Below are positions 1-8,831 of a stretch of 64,000 nt of DNA, piece after piece. The position numbers and the translations under genes are program-made. Source of the DNA: QYOJ01 sp043810345 (GTDB lineage Bacteria > Bacteroidota > Bacteroidia > Bacteroidales > FEN-979); assembly GCA_043810345.1 (NCBI GenBank), contig JBDROF010000006.1, forward strand, positions 1-64,000, written 5' to 3'. The notes beneath the pieces were generated by a model that saw only the letters and a program-made list of their open reading frames with translations, had not been told where the DNA came from and ran no database searches. Numbering within the stretch: the first letter of the stretch is position 1; each line of letters starts with the position of its first letter.

Positions 1-139
1 CATGCTCGTTTCATAAAATATCAAGTTTTAGATTATTGCGCTAATTTAATCAATTGTGCTTCGAGCACGTAAGGCGCTTGAGCAGCGGACTGGATTTTTA
101 TTCGTCTGTGTGTCAATAGCAGATTTTCATGTACATTTG
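1..139 (+). repeat. Copy 1 of a 139-bp dispersed element (structured RNA candidate), left end cut by window
   Basis: This stretch matches 22709-22847 at the same length with about six mismatches. The arm TGCTC (3-7) can pair with GAGCA (80-84). GGACTGGAT (87-95) is the right half of a closing stem whose left half lies off the window but is present in the second copy. A T-run follows the stem. Similarity stops exactly after TACATTTG (132-139), a Bacteroidota -7 box, so the element ends with a promoter for the next gene. Confidence 0.8.
132..139 (+). promoter_or_regulatory. Putative -7 box of the PorE-like gene
   Basis: TACATTTG fits the Bacteroidota -7 consensus TAnnTTTG and lies 33 nt before the ATG at 173. 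No clear -33 TTTG is seen about 20 nt upstream; TGTGTG is the nearest match. The same box ends the second copy of the element, in front of lemA. Confidence 0.5.
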
Positions 140-172
140 TACGTTAATCAAGCCTGAACCATCACTTCTGTT

Positions 173-2629
173 ATGAGACCTCTTTTGACTCTCCTTTTGC
201 TGTCCTGTTTGCTGGTCGGTGCGGGAGAGGCTACAGCCCAGAACAAGCATTCCAAAGCGGCCGACGACGCCTTTGCTGACCAGCAATACGCGCTTGCCCT
301 CGAAAAGTATCAGAAAGCTTACTCCAAAGTAAAGAGAAACCGGGAAGAGCGGGACCGGATCTCATTCCAGATGGCTGAGTGCTACCGTATGATGAACAAC
401 ACCAAGCGGGCAGAGGTAGCTTACAAACGGCTGACCGGTGACCGGTACAGAAAGAAGAATCCAAAGATCCTGCTGTACTATGCGGATGCCCTGAAAACCA
501 ACGGCAAGTACGGGGATGCCATCGAGCAATACACCGCGTACAAGGAGGTGGTGCCGGATGATCCCGCCGCTGATGCCGGTATTGAAACCGCTACCATCGC
601 TCTGGAGTGGATGGAAAATCCCTCCAAGTATACCGTGGAATTACAGAAAAAGATCTCTACCCGCGACGACGATTTTGCCCCGGCTTATGCTGACAAGAAT
701 TTCAACTCGATCATCTTCACTTCCAACCGGGATGCAGCTACTGGAAAACAGAAGGATAACTGGACCGGCATGAAGTTCACCGACCTCTTTTTTGCCCGCA
801 AGGACCGGAAAGGCGACTGGCAAAATCCGGTTCCGGTCGATCCTGACGGCGTGGTCAATACCGAAGCGAACGAAGGGGCCGGGCAGTTTAACAGCCGATT
901 TACCGGGCTCTACTTCACCCGTTGCTGGAATGAACCAAAGAAGAAGAACGGCTGTGCCATTTACAAAGCCAGCCGGATCGGTGGAACCACCTGGGGCGAC
1001 CCCGCCATGGTGGACATGGGAATCGACAGCACAGTAGCCAACGGCCATCCCACGATCTCTTCGGACGAGGGCCTGATCATCTTCTCCTCCGACCGTGCAG
1101 GAGGAATGGGTGGAAAAGACCTCTGGAAGATCATCAAAAAGGAAAAAGGAGGTGGGTACACCCGCCCCATCAACCTGGGGCCGGAGATCAACACACCTGG
1201 CGATGAACTATTTCCCTTCCTCCGAAACGATACTGTCCTCTATTTCGCCTCCAGCGGCCATCCTGGCATGGGAGGCTTCGATATCTTTGTAAGCACCGAA
1301 TCAGATGGCAAATGGGGGCCTCCGGAAAACCTGAAGTATCCGATCAACACCCATGCCGATGATTTCGCCATCGTGTTCAACCTGGATGAACCCGAAGAGG
1401 GCTTCTTCTCTTCCAACCGCCCGGGAGGCAGAGGCAAGGACGACATCTACTCCTTCATCATCCCTCCGGTATATTTTACCCTGGAGGGGTATGTGACGGA
1501 CGACTTAACCCTCCAGCCAATCGCAGGCGTGAATGCAACCATCGTAGGAACAGATGGAAAAACAGCCACTTACAACACAGATCAGCGTGGCCGTTACGTG
1601 TTCAATAAAAACCAGATCCTTCCTGTCACCACCTATGAGATCCTGGTTACCAAAAAAGATTACTTTAATGAAAAAGTCACCGAAACCACGGTTGGCCTGG
1701 AGTCGAGCCGTGATCTGACACGCGATTTTGTGCTGAGACCAATCCCGAAAAAGCCGGTGGTACTCCCGGATATTCTTTATGACCTGGCTAAATGGGACCT
1801 GAAACCCCAGTTCCAGGATTCGTTACAGGAGCTCATCGCTACCCTCGATGCGAATGAAACCATTGTCATCGAGCTGGCTGCCCATACCGACTCCCGGGAT
1901 ACCGAAGAGCGGAACGACATCCTCTCCCAGCGCCGGGCACAATCCGTTGTTGATTACATGATCAGCCGCGGTATCGATCCCGAAAGGCTGGTCGCCAAAG
2001 GCTATGGCGAACGGGTTCCACGTACACTTAACCGGGAAATGATCATAGAGGGATACCACTTTACCCACGGTAACGTTCTCACCGACTCTCTGATCAACTC
2101 ATTACCGAATACGGCTGTCAAAGAAGCTGCTCACCAGTTAAACCGCCGTACCGAGTTTGCCATCCTCAGGAATGATTACATCCCGAAATCCCGGATCACG
2201 AAAAAACCGCCTCCCACCATCGAGATCGTGGTAGAACCGGAAGAGAACAGTGTGATCTGCACCCTTACCAAGGAGGAGACCCTCGAAGCCATCTGTTACG
2301 TCAACGGCATTACCTCTACCTTTCAATACGATCCCCGGGAGACTGAGTTTTACATCTCTTCGGCCGAAGCGATCAGGCTGCTCACCAGCGGAGCCATCGA
2401 CCGGAATGATTTCGTTGGGGATGCCACCCAGTTGATCGGTGAAGGATTCATCGCTAATAAGGCCATCTTCAACATCAGGGAAATGCGGATCGGGAAAAGT
2501 GTGGCCAGGGATCTGAAAGCTACCGTCAACCAGAAGCTGAAGAACCAGATCTATTTCGGGCCGGGCACACTTCGTCAGTTCGGAGCATACAGTGTTGATG
2601 CTTCCGAGAATAAAATTATCTTTGAATAA
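173..2629 (+). CDS. PorE-like envelope protein: TPR, PD40 propeller, carboxypeptidase-regulatory-like domain, OmpA, plus a retropepsin-like tail
   Basis: This 818-residue protein has an N-terminal signal peptide. TPR-like helices span about 30-135, and a PD40/WD40-type propeller with SSDR-like repeats about 160-430. A carboxypeptidase-regulatory-like domain covers about 432-525, and an OmpA peptidoglycan-binding domain about 530-665 (AHTDSRDTEERN, QRRAQSVVDYM). This order is that of PorE, the OmpA-like part of the type IX secretion machinery. Unusually, residues about 690-818 resemble a retropepsin-like aspartic protease fold (EFYISSAEAIRLL, then IYFGPGTLRQFG), but the catalytic DTGA is replaced by D720-P-R-E. 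That domain is therefore probably not catalytic. Homologues of this architecture are numerous in Bacteroidota, so it may be a PorE paralogue rather than PorE itself. Confidence 0.85.
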   Translation: MRPLLTLLLLSCLLVGAGEATAQNKHSKAADDAFADQQYALALEKYQKAYSKVKRNREERDRISFQMAECYRMMNNTKRAEVAYKRLTGDRYRKKNPKILLYYADALKTNGKYGDAIEQYTAYKEVVPDDPAADAGIETATIALEWMENPSKYTVELQKKISTRDDDFAPAYADKNFNSIIFTSNRDAATGKQKDNWTGMKFTDLFFARKDRKGDWQNPVPVDPDGVVNTEANEGAGQFNSRFTGLYFTRCWNEPKKKNGCAIYKASRIGGTTWGDPAMVDMGIDSTVANGHPTISSDEGLIIFSSDRAGGMGGKDLWKIIKKEKGGGYTRPINLGPEINTPGDELFPFLRNDTVLYFASSGHPGMGGFDIFVSTESDGKWGPPENLKYPINTHADDFAIVFNLDEPEEGFFSSNRPGGRGKDDIYSFIIPPVYFTLEGYVTDDLTLQPIAGVNATIVGTDGKTATYNTDQRGRYVFNKNQILPVTTYEILVTKKDYFNEKVTETTVGLESSRDLTRDFVLRPIPKKPVVLPDILYDLAKWDLKPQFQDSLQELIATLDANETIVIELAAHTDSRDTEERNDILSQRRAQSVVDYMISRGIDPERLVAKGYGERVPRTLNREMIIEGYHFTHGNVLTDSLINSLPNTAVKEAAHQLNRRTEFAILRNDYIPKSRITKKPPPTIEIVVEPEENSVICTLTKEETLEAICYVNGITSTFQYDPRETEFYISSAEAIRLLTSGAIDRNDFVGDATQLIGEGFIANKAIFNIREMRIGKSVARDLKATVNQKLKNQIYFGPGTLRQFGAYSVDASENKIIFE

Positions 2630-2705
2630 TTTTAACCACAAAGGACGCAAAGGATAGCACAAAGGTACACAAAGAGTTGCTGTGCGATCTGGTTGTCAGG
2701 AAAGT

Positions 2706-3875
2706 ATGGACCAGCAATCAAAGTATCTTCTGCGGGGTGTCTCCCCCGGGAAAGAGGAGGTTCATTCCGCTATCAAAAACCTGGACAAAGGGCTCTTCCC
2801 AAAAGCTTTCTGTAAGATCCTGCCCGATATTGCCGGTGGTGATCCGGCATGGTGCAACATCATGCATGCTGACGGGGCCGGTACAAAATCCTCCCTGGCC
2901 TATCTCTACTGGAAGGAAACAGGAGATCTATCTGTGTGGAAAGGGATCGCACAGGATGCTATCGTGATGAACCTGGACGACCTGGCCGCAGCAGGAGCAC
3001 TGGACAATATCCTTCTTTCAAGTACCATCGGACGAAACAAACAGAGGATTCCCGCCGAAGTGCTGACCGCCATCATAGAGGGAACAGAGGAGTTTCTTGA
3101 AAAGATGAGAGAACTGGGCATCGGAATCCGCTCTGCAGGAGGGGAAACTGCCGATGTGGGAGACCTGGTCAGGACAATCATCGTCGATTCCACCGTCTTC
3201 TGCCGGATGCCCCGGTCACAGGTGGTCGATAACTCGAGGATCCGGGCCGGTGACGTGGTAGTCGGCCTGGCTTCCTTCGGCCAGGCTACTTACGAAGATG
3301 CATACAACAGCGGGATTGGCAGCAACGGCCTCACCTCCGCCCGGCACGATGTATTAAACAACACTTATGCTTCCCGCTTCCCGGAGAGCTTTGATGACCT
3401 GATCCCGGATGACCTGATCTATTCCGGCTCCAAAAAAGTGACCGATCCCTCCGGTATCGAAGGCATCGACATAGGGAAGCTGATCCTCTCGCCGACCCGT
3501 ACCTATGCCCCGGTGATCCAACGGATACTCGGGCAGCATCGGGACAACATCCACGGGATCATCCATTGTTCAGGAGGAGGGCAGACCAAGATCCTGCATT
3601 TCATTGACCAGCTGCATGTCATCAAGGATCAGCTCATTTCCCTCCCTCCTCTCTTCCGTCTGATCCAGGAACAATCACAAACTCCCTGGGAGGAGATGTA
3701 CCGGGTATTCAATATGGGACACCGGATGGAGTTGTACCTCCCGGAGCCTGCTGCCAAAGAGATCCTGGCTATTGCCGGAGAGTTCCGGGTGGAGGGCAGA
3801 ATCATCGGCCACTGTGAGGAGGCTCCGAGCCGGAAACTGACCATTATCAGCGATAAAGGAAACTTCAGCTATTAA
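2706..3875 (+). CDS. purM: Phosphoribosylformylglycinamidine cyclo-ligase (AIR synthetase)
   Basis: The 389-residue product is the Bacteroidota form of PurM, which closes FGAM to AIR with ATP in purine synthesis. Family motifs include HADGAGTKSSLAYLY, DDLAAAGA and SAGGETADVGD. The ATG at 2706 is preferred because it gives the usual start (MDQQSKYLLRGVS) and follows AGGAA; an earlier in-frame ATG at 2682 adds eight unlikely residues. The upstream gap holds CACAAAGG-type repeated sequence common between Bacteroidota genes. Confidence 0.93.
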   Translation: MDQQSKYLLRGVSPGKEEVHSAIKNLDKGLFPKAFCKILPDIAGGDPAWCNIMHADGAGTKSSLAYLYWKETGDLSVWKGIAQDAIVMNLDDLAAAGALDNILLSSTIGRNKQRIPAEVLTAIIEGTEEFLEKMRELGIGIRSAGGETADVGDLVRTIIVDSTVFCRMPRSQVVDNSRIRAGDVVVGLASFGQATYEDAYNSGIGSNGLTSARHDVLNNTYASRFPESFDDLIPDDLIYSGSKKVTDPSGIEGIDIGKLILSPTRTYAPVIQRILGQHRDNIHGIIHCSGGGQTKILHFIDQLHVIKDQLISLPPLFRLIQEQSQTPWEEMYRVFNMGHRMELYLPEPAAKEILAIAGEFRVEGRIIGHCEEAPSRKLTIISDKGNFSY

Positions 3876-3893
3876 CCAAATACAACATTCACC

Positions 3894-4313
3894 ATGAAAA
3901 AAGCATTGACCATCACTGTGATCATTCTGCTGGTCCTGCTGGTCGGGGTTTTGAGCTTCCTTTACGACGGCATCTACGACGAAGGGGTTCGGGCTGGCAC
4001 CGTTCTGCGGATCAGTAAAAAAGGGATTATCTGGAAGACCTACGAAGGGCAGCTCGACCTGGCGTCGTTCGGAGCCTTAAAGAAAGTAAGCCCTCTCGCA
4101 GAAACATTCGACTTCTCTGTGGAGCGGAACAACGATTCGATCGTACGCCTGCTGGAGGAGGTAGCGCTCTCGGGCGACCGGGTGAACCTTCGCTACATCA
4201 AGAGATACATGATCTTTCCCTGGAGAGGAAAGACAAAATACTTCGTCCGGGGAGTGGAACAAAGCCTCCATCCCAAATCCCCTCCTCCACAACCGGAACC
4301 TTTTGGCCATTGA
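3894..4313 (+). CDS. Conserved single-span membrane protein of unknown function
   Basis: The 139-residue protein begins with a strong hydrophobic segment (residues 4-25), then YDGIYDEGVRAGTVLRISKKG and a soluble tail. I recall this as a small conserved Bacteroidota family, often misnamed 6-phosphogluconate dehydrogenase in databases; nothing in it looks like that enzyme. It lies 18 nt after purM, so it is probably co-transcribed. A run of 10-bp tandem repeats starts 3 nt after its stop. Confidence 0.75.
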   Translation: MKKALTITVIILLVLLVGVLSFLYDGIYDEGVRAGTVLRISKKGIIWKTYEGQLDLASFGALKKVSPLAETFDFSVERNNDSIVRLLEEVALSGDRVNLRYIKRYMIFPWRGKTKYFVRGVEQSLHPKSPPPQPEPFGH

Positions 4314-4316
4314 AGA

Positions 4317-4400
4317 ATTGCACATCATTGCACATCATTGCACATCATTGCACATCATTGCACATCATTGCACATCATTGCACATCATTGCACATTATTG
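4317..4400 (+). repeat. Eight tandem copies of a 10-bp unit
   Basis: The unit CACATCATTG repeats seven times perfectly and once with one change (CACATTATTG). It begins directly after the stop of the preceding gene. The same decamer occurs once more after prfA, at about 6321-6330. Confidence 0.95.
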
Positions 4401-4434
4401 AATAATAATGCAATGAACAAAAAATAACCTTCTG

Positions 4435-5220
4435 ATGAGGTATTCTTTACGCAACTACATCTTCTTATCAATAACTTCTTGTCTGCTGGTCGTCCTGTCA
4501 GCCTGTAAAAGAGACCTGCCACCAACCATCATCGCTATCTCCAAAGCTTCCGACAATTACGTCACCTGGCTGAAACGGGCTGATTCTACCGTGCAGTTTG
4601 TAAACCTTTATCCCCTTCCGGTCGACTCGGCGTTGAGCCAGCTCGAACACTGTTCCGGTTTACTGCTTACCGGAGGGGAGGATGTGTTTCCAGGGATCTA
4701 TGCCGAAGCGGGTGATACAGCCCGTTGCGGGGAGATCAACTTTTACCGGGATACGCTTGAGATCAACCTGATTCTACACGCGTTGAAGCTGAAGATGCCC
4801 ATTTTCGGGGTTTGTCGTGGTGAACAGATCCTCAACGTGGTGTTTGGCGGAGAGCTCTTCATCGACATTCCCCAGGATTTTGACACCTCTGTGCGGCACC
4901 GCTGTGAAGATTACCTGCACTGTTTTCACATGGTGTACGTAGCGCCCTCTTCCCTGTTGCACTCCCTCTGCGGTTGCGACTCTGCATTGGTTACCACCAA
5001 CCATCACCAGGCTGTCAGGGTGTTGGCCCCCGATCTGCAGGCAAACGCATTTTCCGCCGACGGCCTTATCGAAGGGATAGAACTTGCTGAAAAAAACGGT
5101 CAACCGTTCTTCCTTGGAGTTCAATGGCACCCCGAACGGATGGAGGAAGAGAATTCCTTGTCGGGGCCACTGGCAGGCGCATTCCTCATGAAATGCAGAA
5201 TGTACTCCAGGAACAAGTAG
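4435..5220 (+). CDS. Lipoprotein of the class I glutamine amidotransferase / peptidase C26 family
   Basis: The 261-residue protein has a lipoprotein signal ending in LSAC, so it is likely membrane-anchored and exported. The C26 fold is clear: the nucleophile elbow FGVCRGEQILN, NHHQAVRVL, and the catalytic His/Glu in GVQWHPERM. Relatives hydrolyse gamma-glutamyl bonds (gamma-glutamyl-GABA hydrolase, PuuD-like). A periplasmic or surface location is unusual for PuuD, so the true substrate is unknown. It is followed closely by prfA. Confidence 0.85.
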   Translation: MRYSLRNYIFLSITSCLLVVLSACKRDLPPTIIAISKASDNYVTWLKRADSTVQFVNLYPLPVDSALSQLEHCSGLLLTGGEDVFPGIYAEAGDTARCGEINFYRDTLEINLILHALKLKMPIFGVCRGEQILNVVFGGELFIDIPQDFDTSVRHRCEDYLHCFHMVYVAPSSLLHSLCGCDSALVTTNHHQAVRVLAPDLQANAFSADGLIEGIELAEKNGQPFFLGVQWHPERMEEENSLSGPLAGAFLMKCRMYSRNK

Positions 5221-5236
5221 CAAACTCATTAATGCG

Positions 5237-5244
5237 TACCTTTG
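5237..5244 (+). promoter_or_regulatory. Putative -7 box directly before prfA
   Basis: TACCTTTG matches TAnnTTTG but ends only 4 nt before the prfA ATG. If used, the transcript would be leaderless or nearly so. No -33 TTTG is seen at the right distance. Confidence 0.3.
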
Positions 5245-5248
5245 CAGC

Positions 5249-6319
5249 ATGTTAGAGAAACTGGAGGCGATCAAAAAGCGGTACGACGAGCTGACCGAGC
5301 AGATGAATGATCCGAAGGTGACGGGCGACATGAAACGGTACATCAAGTTGAACCGAAGTTTCAAGGAGCTGACGCCCATCATTGAGGCATTTCATACCTA
5401 CCGGGATCTGCTGGCCAACATCGGTCACGCCAGGGAGATGCTCCAAACCGAAAAGGATGAAGAGATGCGGGAGATGGCCAGAGAGGAGCTGGAGACGCTG
5501 ACCGTGAAGCGGGATATCCTGGAAGAGGATATCCGGCTGATGCTGATCCCTTCCGATCCGCAGGACATCAAGAATGCGGTGGTTGAGATCCGGGCCGGGA
5601 CAGGTGGGGATGAAGCCAGTCTCTTTGCAGGGGATCTCTGCCGGATGTATACACGCTATTGCGAAACCCGCCGGTGGAAAGCCGAACTGGTTGATTTCAC
5701 CGAAGGAACCGCAGGTGGATTCAAGGAGATCATTTTTAACGTGACCGGCGAAGGAGCTTACGGCCAGCTTAAATATGAATCGGGGGTTCACCGGGTACAG
5801 CGGGTTCCCGATACCGAGACACAGGGACGGGTGCACACCTCTGCCGCGACGGTAGCAGTGTTGCCTGAAGCAGATGAATTTGACATAGAGATCAAACCGG
5901 CCGATATCCGGAAAGATACCTTTTGTTCTTCAGGCCCCGGCGGCCAATCGGTCAACACCACCTATTCGGCCATTCGACTGACTCACATTCCATCAGGGAT
6001 TGTGGCCATCTGCCAGGATGAGAAATCACAGCTAAAGAATTTCGACAAAGCCATGAAGGTGCTTCGAAGCCGTTTGTTTGAGCGCGAGTACAGCAAGTAC
6101 CTGGATGAGATCTCAAAGAAACGCAAGACGATGGTCTCCACCGGCGACCGGTCTGCCAAGATCCGCACATACAACTGGCCCCAGAGCCGGGTCACCGACC
6201 ACCGGATCAACCTTACACTCTACAACCTGTCCGCCATTGTCGATGGAGATGTTCAGCCGTTGATCGACGCCCTGCAGCTGGCCGAGAACGCGGAGAGGCT
6301 GAAAGCGGCGGTTAGTTAA
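5249..6319 (+). CDS. prfA: Peptide chain release factor 1
   Basis: The 356-residue protein is a full-length RF1, which ends translation at UAA and UAG. It carries the GGQ peptidyl-tRNA hydrolysis motif in SSGPGGQSVNTTYSAIR (around residue 233) and the typical MLEKLEAIKKRYDEL start. No frameshift of the RF2 type is present. A single copy of the 10-bp repeat and a run of AATTCGT heptamers follow the stop. Confidence 0.97.
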   Translation: MLEKLEAIKKRYDELTEQMNDPKVTGDMKRYIKLNRSFKELTPIIEAFHTYRDLLANIGHAREMLQTEKDEEMREMAREELETLTVKRDILEEDIRLMLIPSDPQDIKNAVVEIRAGTGGDEASLFAGDLCRMYTRYCETRRWKAELVDFTEGTAGGFKEIIFNVTGEGAYGQLKYESGVHRVQRVPDTETQGRVHTSAATVAVLPEADEFDIEIKPADIRKDTFCSSGPGGQSVNTTYSAIRLTHIPSGIVAICQDEKSQLKNFDKAMKVLRSRLFEREYSKYLDEISKKRKTMVSTGDRSAKIRTYNWPQSRVTDHRINLTLYNLSAIVDGDVQPLIDALQLAENAERLKAAVS

Positions 6320-6343
6320 TTGCACATCATTTTAAAATTCATA

Positions 6344-6368
6344 AATTCGTAATTCGTAATTCGTAATT
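6344..6368 (+). repeat. AATTCGT heptamer tandem repeat
   Basis: Three full AATTCGT units and a partial one lie between prfA and pyrF. The same heptamer occurs at 27911-27930, 28714-28731 and 45154-45178. Confidence 0.9.
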
Positions 6369-6371
6369 GAA

Positions 6372-7202
6372 ATGACCCGAACTGAATTAATTTCCCTGAT
6401 CCGCCGCAAGCAGTCGTTTCTCTGCATCGGGCTGGACACAGACCTGCACAAAATCCCCTCCCATCTGCTGAAGACCGAAGACCCGGTTTTTGAGTTCAAC
6501 AAAGCCATCATTGATGCCACACACGAACTGGCCGTGGCCTACAAACCCAACATGGCATTCTATGAATCGATGGGCGTAATGGGGTGGAACAGTCTGGCCA
6601 GGACAGAGCAGTACCTGCGGCAGTTCCATGTATTCACCATTGCCGATGCCAAGCGTGGCGATATTGGAAACACCTCCAAGCAATACGCCAGGGCGATGTT
6701 TGACCCCGAATCCTCGGGGCTGGATTTTGATGCGGTGACCGTTGCCCCCTATATGGGTGAAGATTCGGTTAAACCGTTCCTTGAATTTGACGACAAGTGG
6801 GTGATCCTGCTGGCGCTTACGTCTAATGCAGGATCCGACGATTTCCAGATGATGACCTCGAAAGAGACCAATTTCCGCTTCTTCGAGGAGGTCATGATCA
6901 GATCCCTGAGCTGGGGCACCGAATCCAATATGATGTATGTGGTAGGAGCTACAAGGGCAGAGAAGCTCGAACAGATCCGCAACCTGGTTCCAGACCATTT
7001 CCTGCTGATCCCCGGTGTGGGAGCCCAGGGAGGAACCCTGGAGGAGGTGTCGAAGTACGGGTTGAACAAAGATTGCGGATTACTGGTCAACTCCTCAAGA
7101 GGAATTATCTATGCATCAAACGGGGAAGATTTTGCTGAAAAGGCCCGGGAGGAGGCGCTGAAATTGCAACAGGAAATGTCACAATACCTGACATCCCGAT
7201 AA
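6372..7202 (+). CDS. pyrF: Orotidine 5'-phosphate decarboxylase (type 2)
   Basis: The 276-residue enzyme makes UMP from OMP. The catalytic DxKxxD element is seen as ADAKRGDIGNTS, preceded by IGLDTDLHKIP, and the length fits the long bacterial PyrF class. LIPGVGAQGG forms the phosphate-binding loop near the C-terminus. The 3' end faces ilvE, with an 8-bp repeat between them. Confidence 0.95.
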   Translation: MTRTELISLIRRKQSFLCIGLDTDLHKIPSHLLKTEDPVFEFNKAIIDATHELAVAYKPNMAFYESMGVMGWNSLARTEQYLRQFHVFTIADAKRGDIGNTSKQYARAMFDPESSGLDFDAVTVAPYMGEDSVKPFLEFDDKWVILLALTSNAGSDDFQMMTSKETNFRFFEEVMIRSLSWGTESNMMYVVGATRAEKLEQIRNLVPDHFLLIPGVGAQGGTLEEVSKYGLNKDCGLLVNSSRGIIYASNGEDFAEKAREEALKLQQEMSQYLTSR

Positions 7203-7215
7203 TCTCACCATCTCA

Positions 7216-7251
7216 CTATTTCGCTATTTCGCTATTTCGCTATTTCGCTAT
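7216..7251 (+). repeat. CTATTTCG octamer tandem repeat
   Basis: Four units plus a partial one fill the gap between convergent pyrF and ilvE. Read on the minus strand, the repeat encodes the last residues and the stop codon of ilvE. Confidence 0.9.
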
Positions 7252-8266
7252 CTAATATGGTTATCCACCCCCATTTATCCGGCTCCTCCCCCTCCTGGAT
7301 GGCACGCAGTTTTCTGTAGAGTTTCTCTGAAACCTTTCCTGCTTTTCCCTCCTTACAATAATGGTATCCATGCGTGGTGTCGCGATCGATGATCGAGCAG
7401 ATGGGTGAGATCACTGCTGCAGTGCCGCAAGCTCCTACCTCCTCAAATTCGGCCAGTTCCTCAACCGGAACGGGACGTACCTCTACCTCCAGTCCAAGCT
7501 CTTTGGCAAGCACCTGCAATGACTTGTTGGTGATGGAGGGAAGGATGGAGCTGGAGGCGGGCGTTACATAAGTGTTTCCTTTGATCCCGAAGAAGTTGGC
7601 CGGACCGGCTTCATCGATATACTTCTCCTCTGCTGCATCCAGAAAGAGGACCGATGCATACCCATCCTGGTGTGCACGGTGGGCAGGAACAAGGCTGGCT
7701 GCGTAGTTTCCGCCCACCTTGATATGGCCGGTTCCTTTGGGAGCTGCACGGTGGTAATCCCGAACGATCTCCATCTTCACCGGGTTGAATCCTTCTTTGA
7801 AGTAAGGACCCACGGGTCCGACAAACACCAGGAAAAGATATTCGGTAGCTGGTTTGACACCGACCTGGGGACCGGTACCAAGGAGGAGAGGACGGATGTA
7901 AAGGGAGGCTCCCTCTCCAAAGGGTGGCACGTATGCCTGGTTCAGCCTGACTGCCGTAAGTACAGCTTCATGAAAAAGTTCCCACGGCACCTCGGCCATC
8001 ATGATCCCCCGGGCCGAGTTGTTCATCCGTTTCCAGTTTTCATCCATCCGGAAGATACGGATCTTTCCGTCTCTTCCGCGAAATGCTTTCAGCCCCTCAA
8101 ACGCCTCCTGCCCATAATGGAGACAGGTGGCAGCCATGTGCATGGTGATCTGTTCGGAAGAGGAGATCTCCAGTTCCCCCCACCGGCCATCGCGGTAGTA
8201 AGAACGTACATTGAAGTCGGTCTTGAAATAACCGAAGGGAAGGTTTTTCCAATCAATCTGGTTCAT
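7232..8266 (-). CDS. ilvE: Branched-chain amino acid aminotransferase
   Basis: The 344-residue class IV PLP enzyme catalyses the last step of Leu, Ile and Val synthesis and the first step of their breakdown. The PLP lysine lies in GHIKVGGNYAAS, followed by KYIDEAGPANFF; FIRPLL-like and GSVGPYF-like substrate loops are present as YIRPLLLGTG and GPVGPYF. The C-terminal DSEIAK and stop are encoded by the octamer repeat, so the original end was probably slightly different. Confidence 0.93.
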   Translation of the reverse strand: MNQIDWKNLPFGYFKTDFNVRSYYRDGRWGELEISSSEQITMHMAATCLHYGQEAFEGLKAFRGRDGKIRIFRMDENWKRMNNSARGIMMAEVPWELFHEAVLTAVRLNQAYVPPFGEGASLYIRPLLLGTGPQVGVKPATEYLFLVFVGPVGPYFKEGFNPVKMEIVRDYHRAAPKGTGHIKVGGNYAASLVPAHRAHQDGYASVLFLDAAEEKYIDEAGPANFFGIKGNTYVTPASSSILPSITNKSLQVLAKELGLEVEVRPVPVEELAEFEEVGACGTAAVISPICSIIDRDTTHGYHYCKEGKAGKVSEKLYRKLRAIQEGEEPDKWGWITILDSEIAK

Positions 8267-8385
8267 AGATCAGGTGTTTAGGTTATTCAGTTCAGGACAA
8301 TACTGTAAAAGTAGAAAAAAAATCACATTTACTAACAATCTGTTAACATCCGCATAGTGGAACTAAATTTTCCCTTTTTTTTTCG

Positions 8386-8393
8386 TATATTTG
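8386..8393 (+). promoter_or_regulatory. Putative -7 box of the lipoprotein-LruC pair
   Basis: TATATTTG fits TAnnTTTG and lies 25 nt before the ATG at 8419, downstream of a T-rich run. Confidence 0.5.
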
Positions 8394-8418
8394 TTATCAA
8401 CAATCAGTTTACAATGGC

Positions 8419-8823
8419 ATGAAAAGCAGATACGCCACCGCCCTGACCATTGCGATGTTCACCCTGTTCCTGGTGTTTTCAACCGGATGCAGAAAAGAGT
8501 TCGTCATCATTGATCCCAGACCGGGTCCTGACAACCCCCTGGAACTCGTGGTGAACAACACATTCGACTGGAAGACCAGCCGGAACATCACCCTGGTGGT
8601 GACCGGGCTTCAAGTACCTGTCAGCATCCGAAATACGCTGCAGGTAAAATCGACAAACGAAGAGAAGGTCTACCTCAGAAACCAGCTTTTTATGAACCGG
8701 AATTATACCCTGAAATTTACGATTCCGGCTTACGATACAGCAGTAATCATCACCTACGGATCGATCAGGAAAACAGTTGACGCTACTCCTGAAGTGATCT
8801 ATTTTAATTATCATTTACAATAA
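8419..8823 (+). CDS. Small lipoprotein paired with a LruC-domain protein
   Basis: The 134-residue protein has a lipobox-like STGC signal end. The mature part (FDWKTSRNITLVVTGL, then VIYFNYHLQ) looks like a short beta-sandwich. It resembles a beta-domain that I recall at the N-terminus of some LruC proteins, so this may be half of a split pair. It ends 8 nt before the LruC gene. Function unknown. Confidence 0.75.
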   Translation: MKSRYATALTIAMFTLFLVFSTGCRKEFVIIDPRPGPDNPLELVVNNTFDWKTSRNITLVVTGLQVPVSIRNTLQVKSTNEEKVYLRNQLFMNRNYTLKFTIPAYDTAVIITYGSIRKTVDATPEVIYFNYHLQ

Positions 8824-8831
8824 AATCAACC

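Noticed and set aside
4317..4400. CRISPR-like array
   Set aside because: The units are 10 bp and abut with no spacers, so it is a plain tandem repeat.
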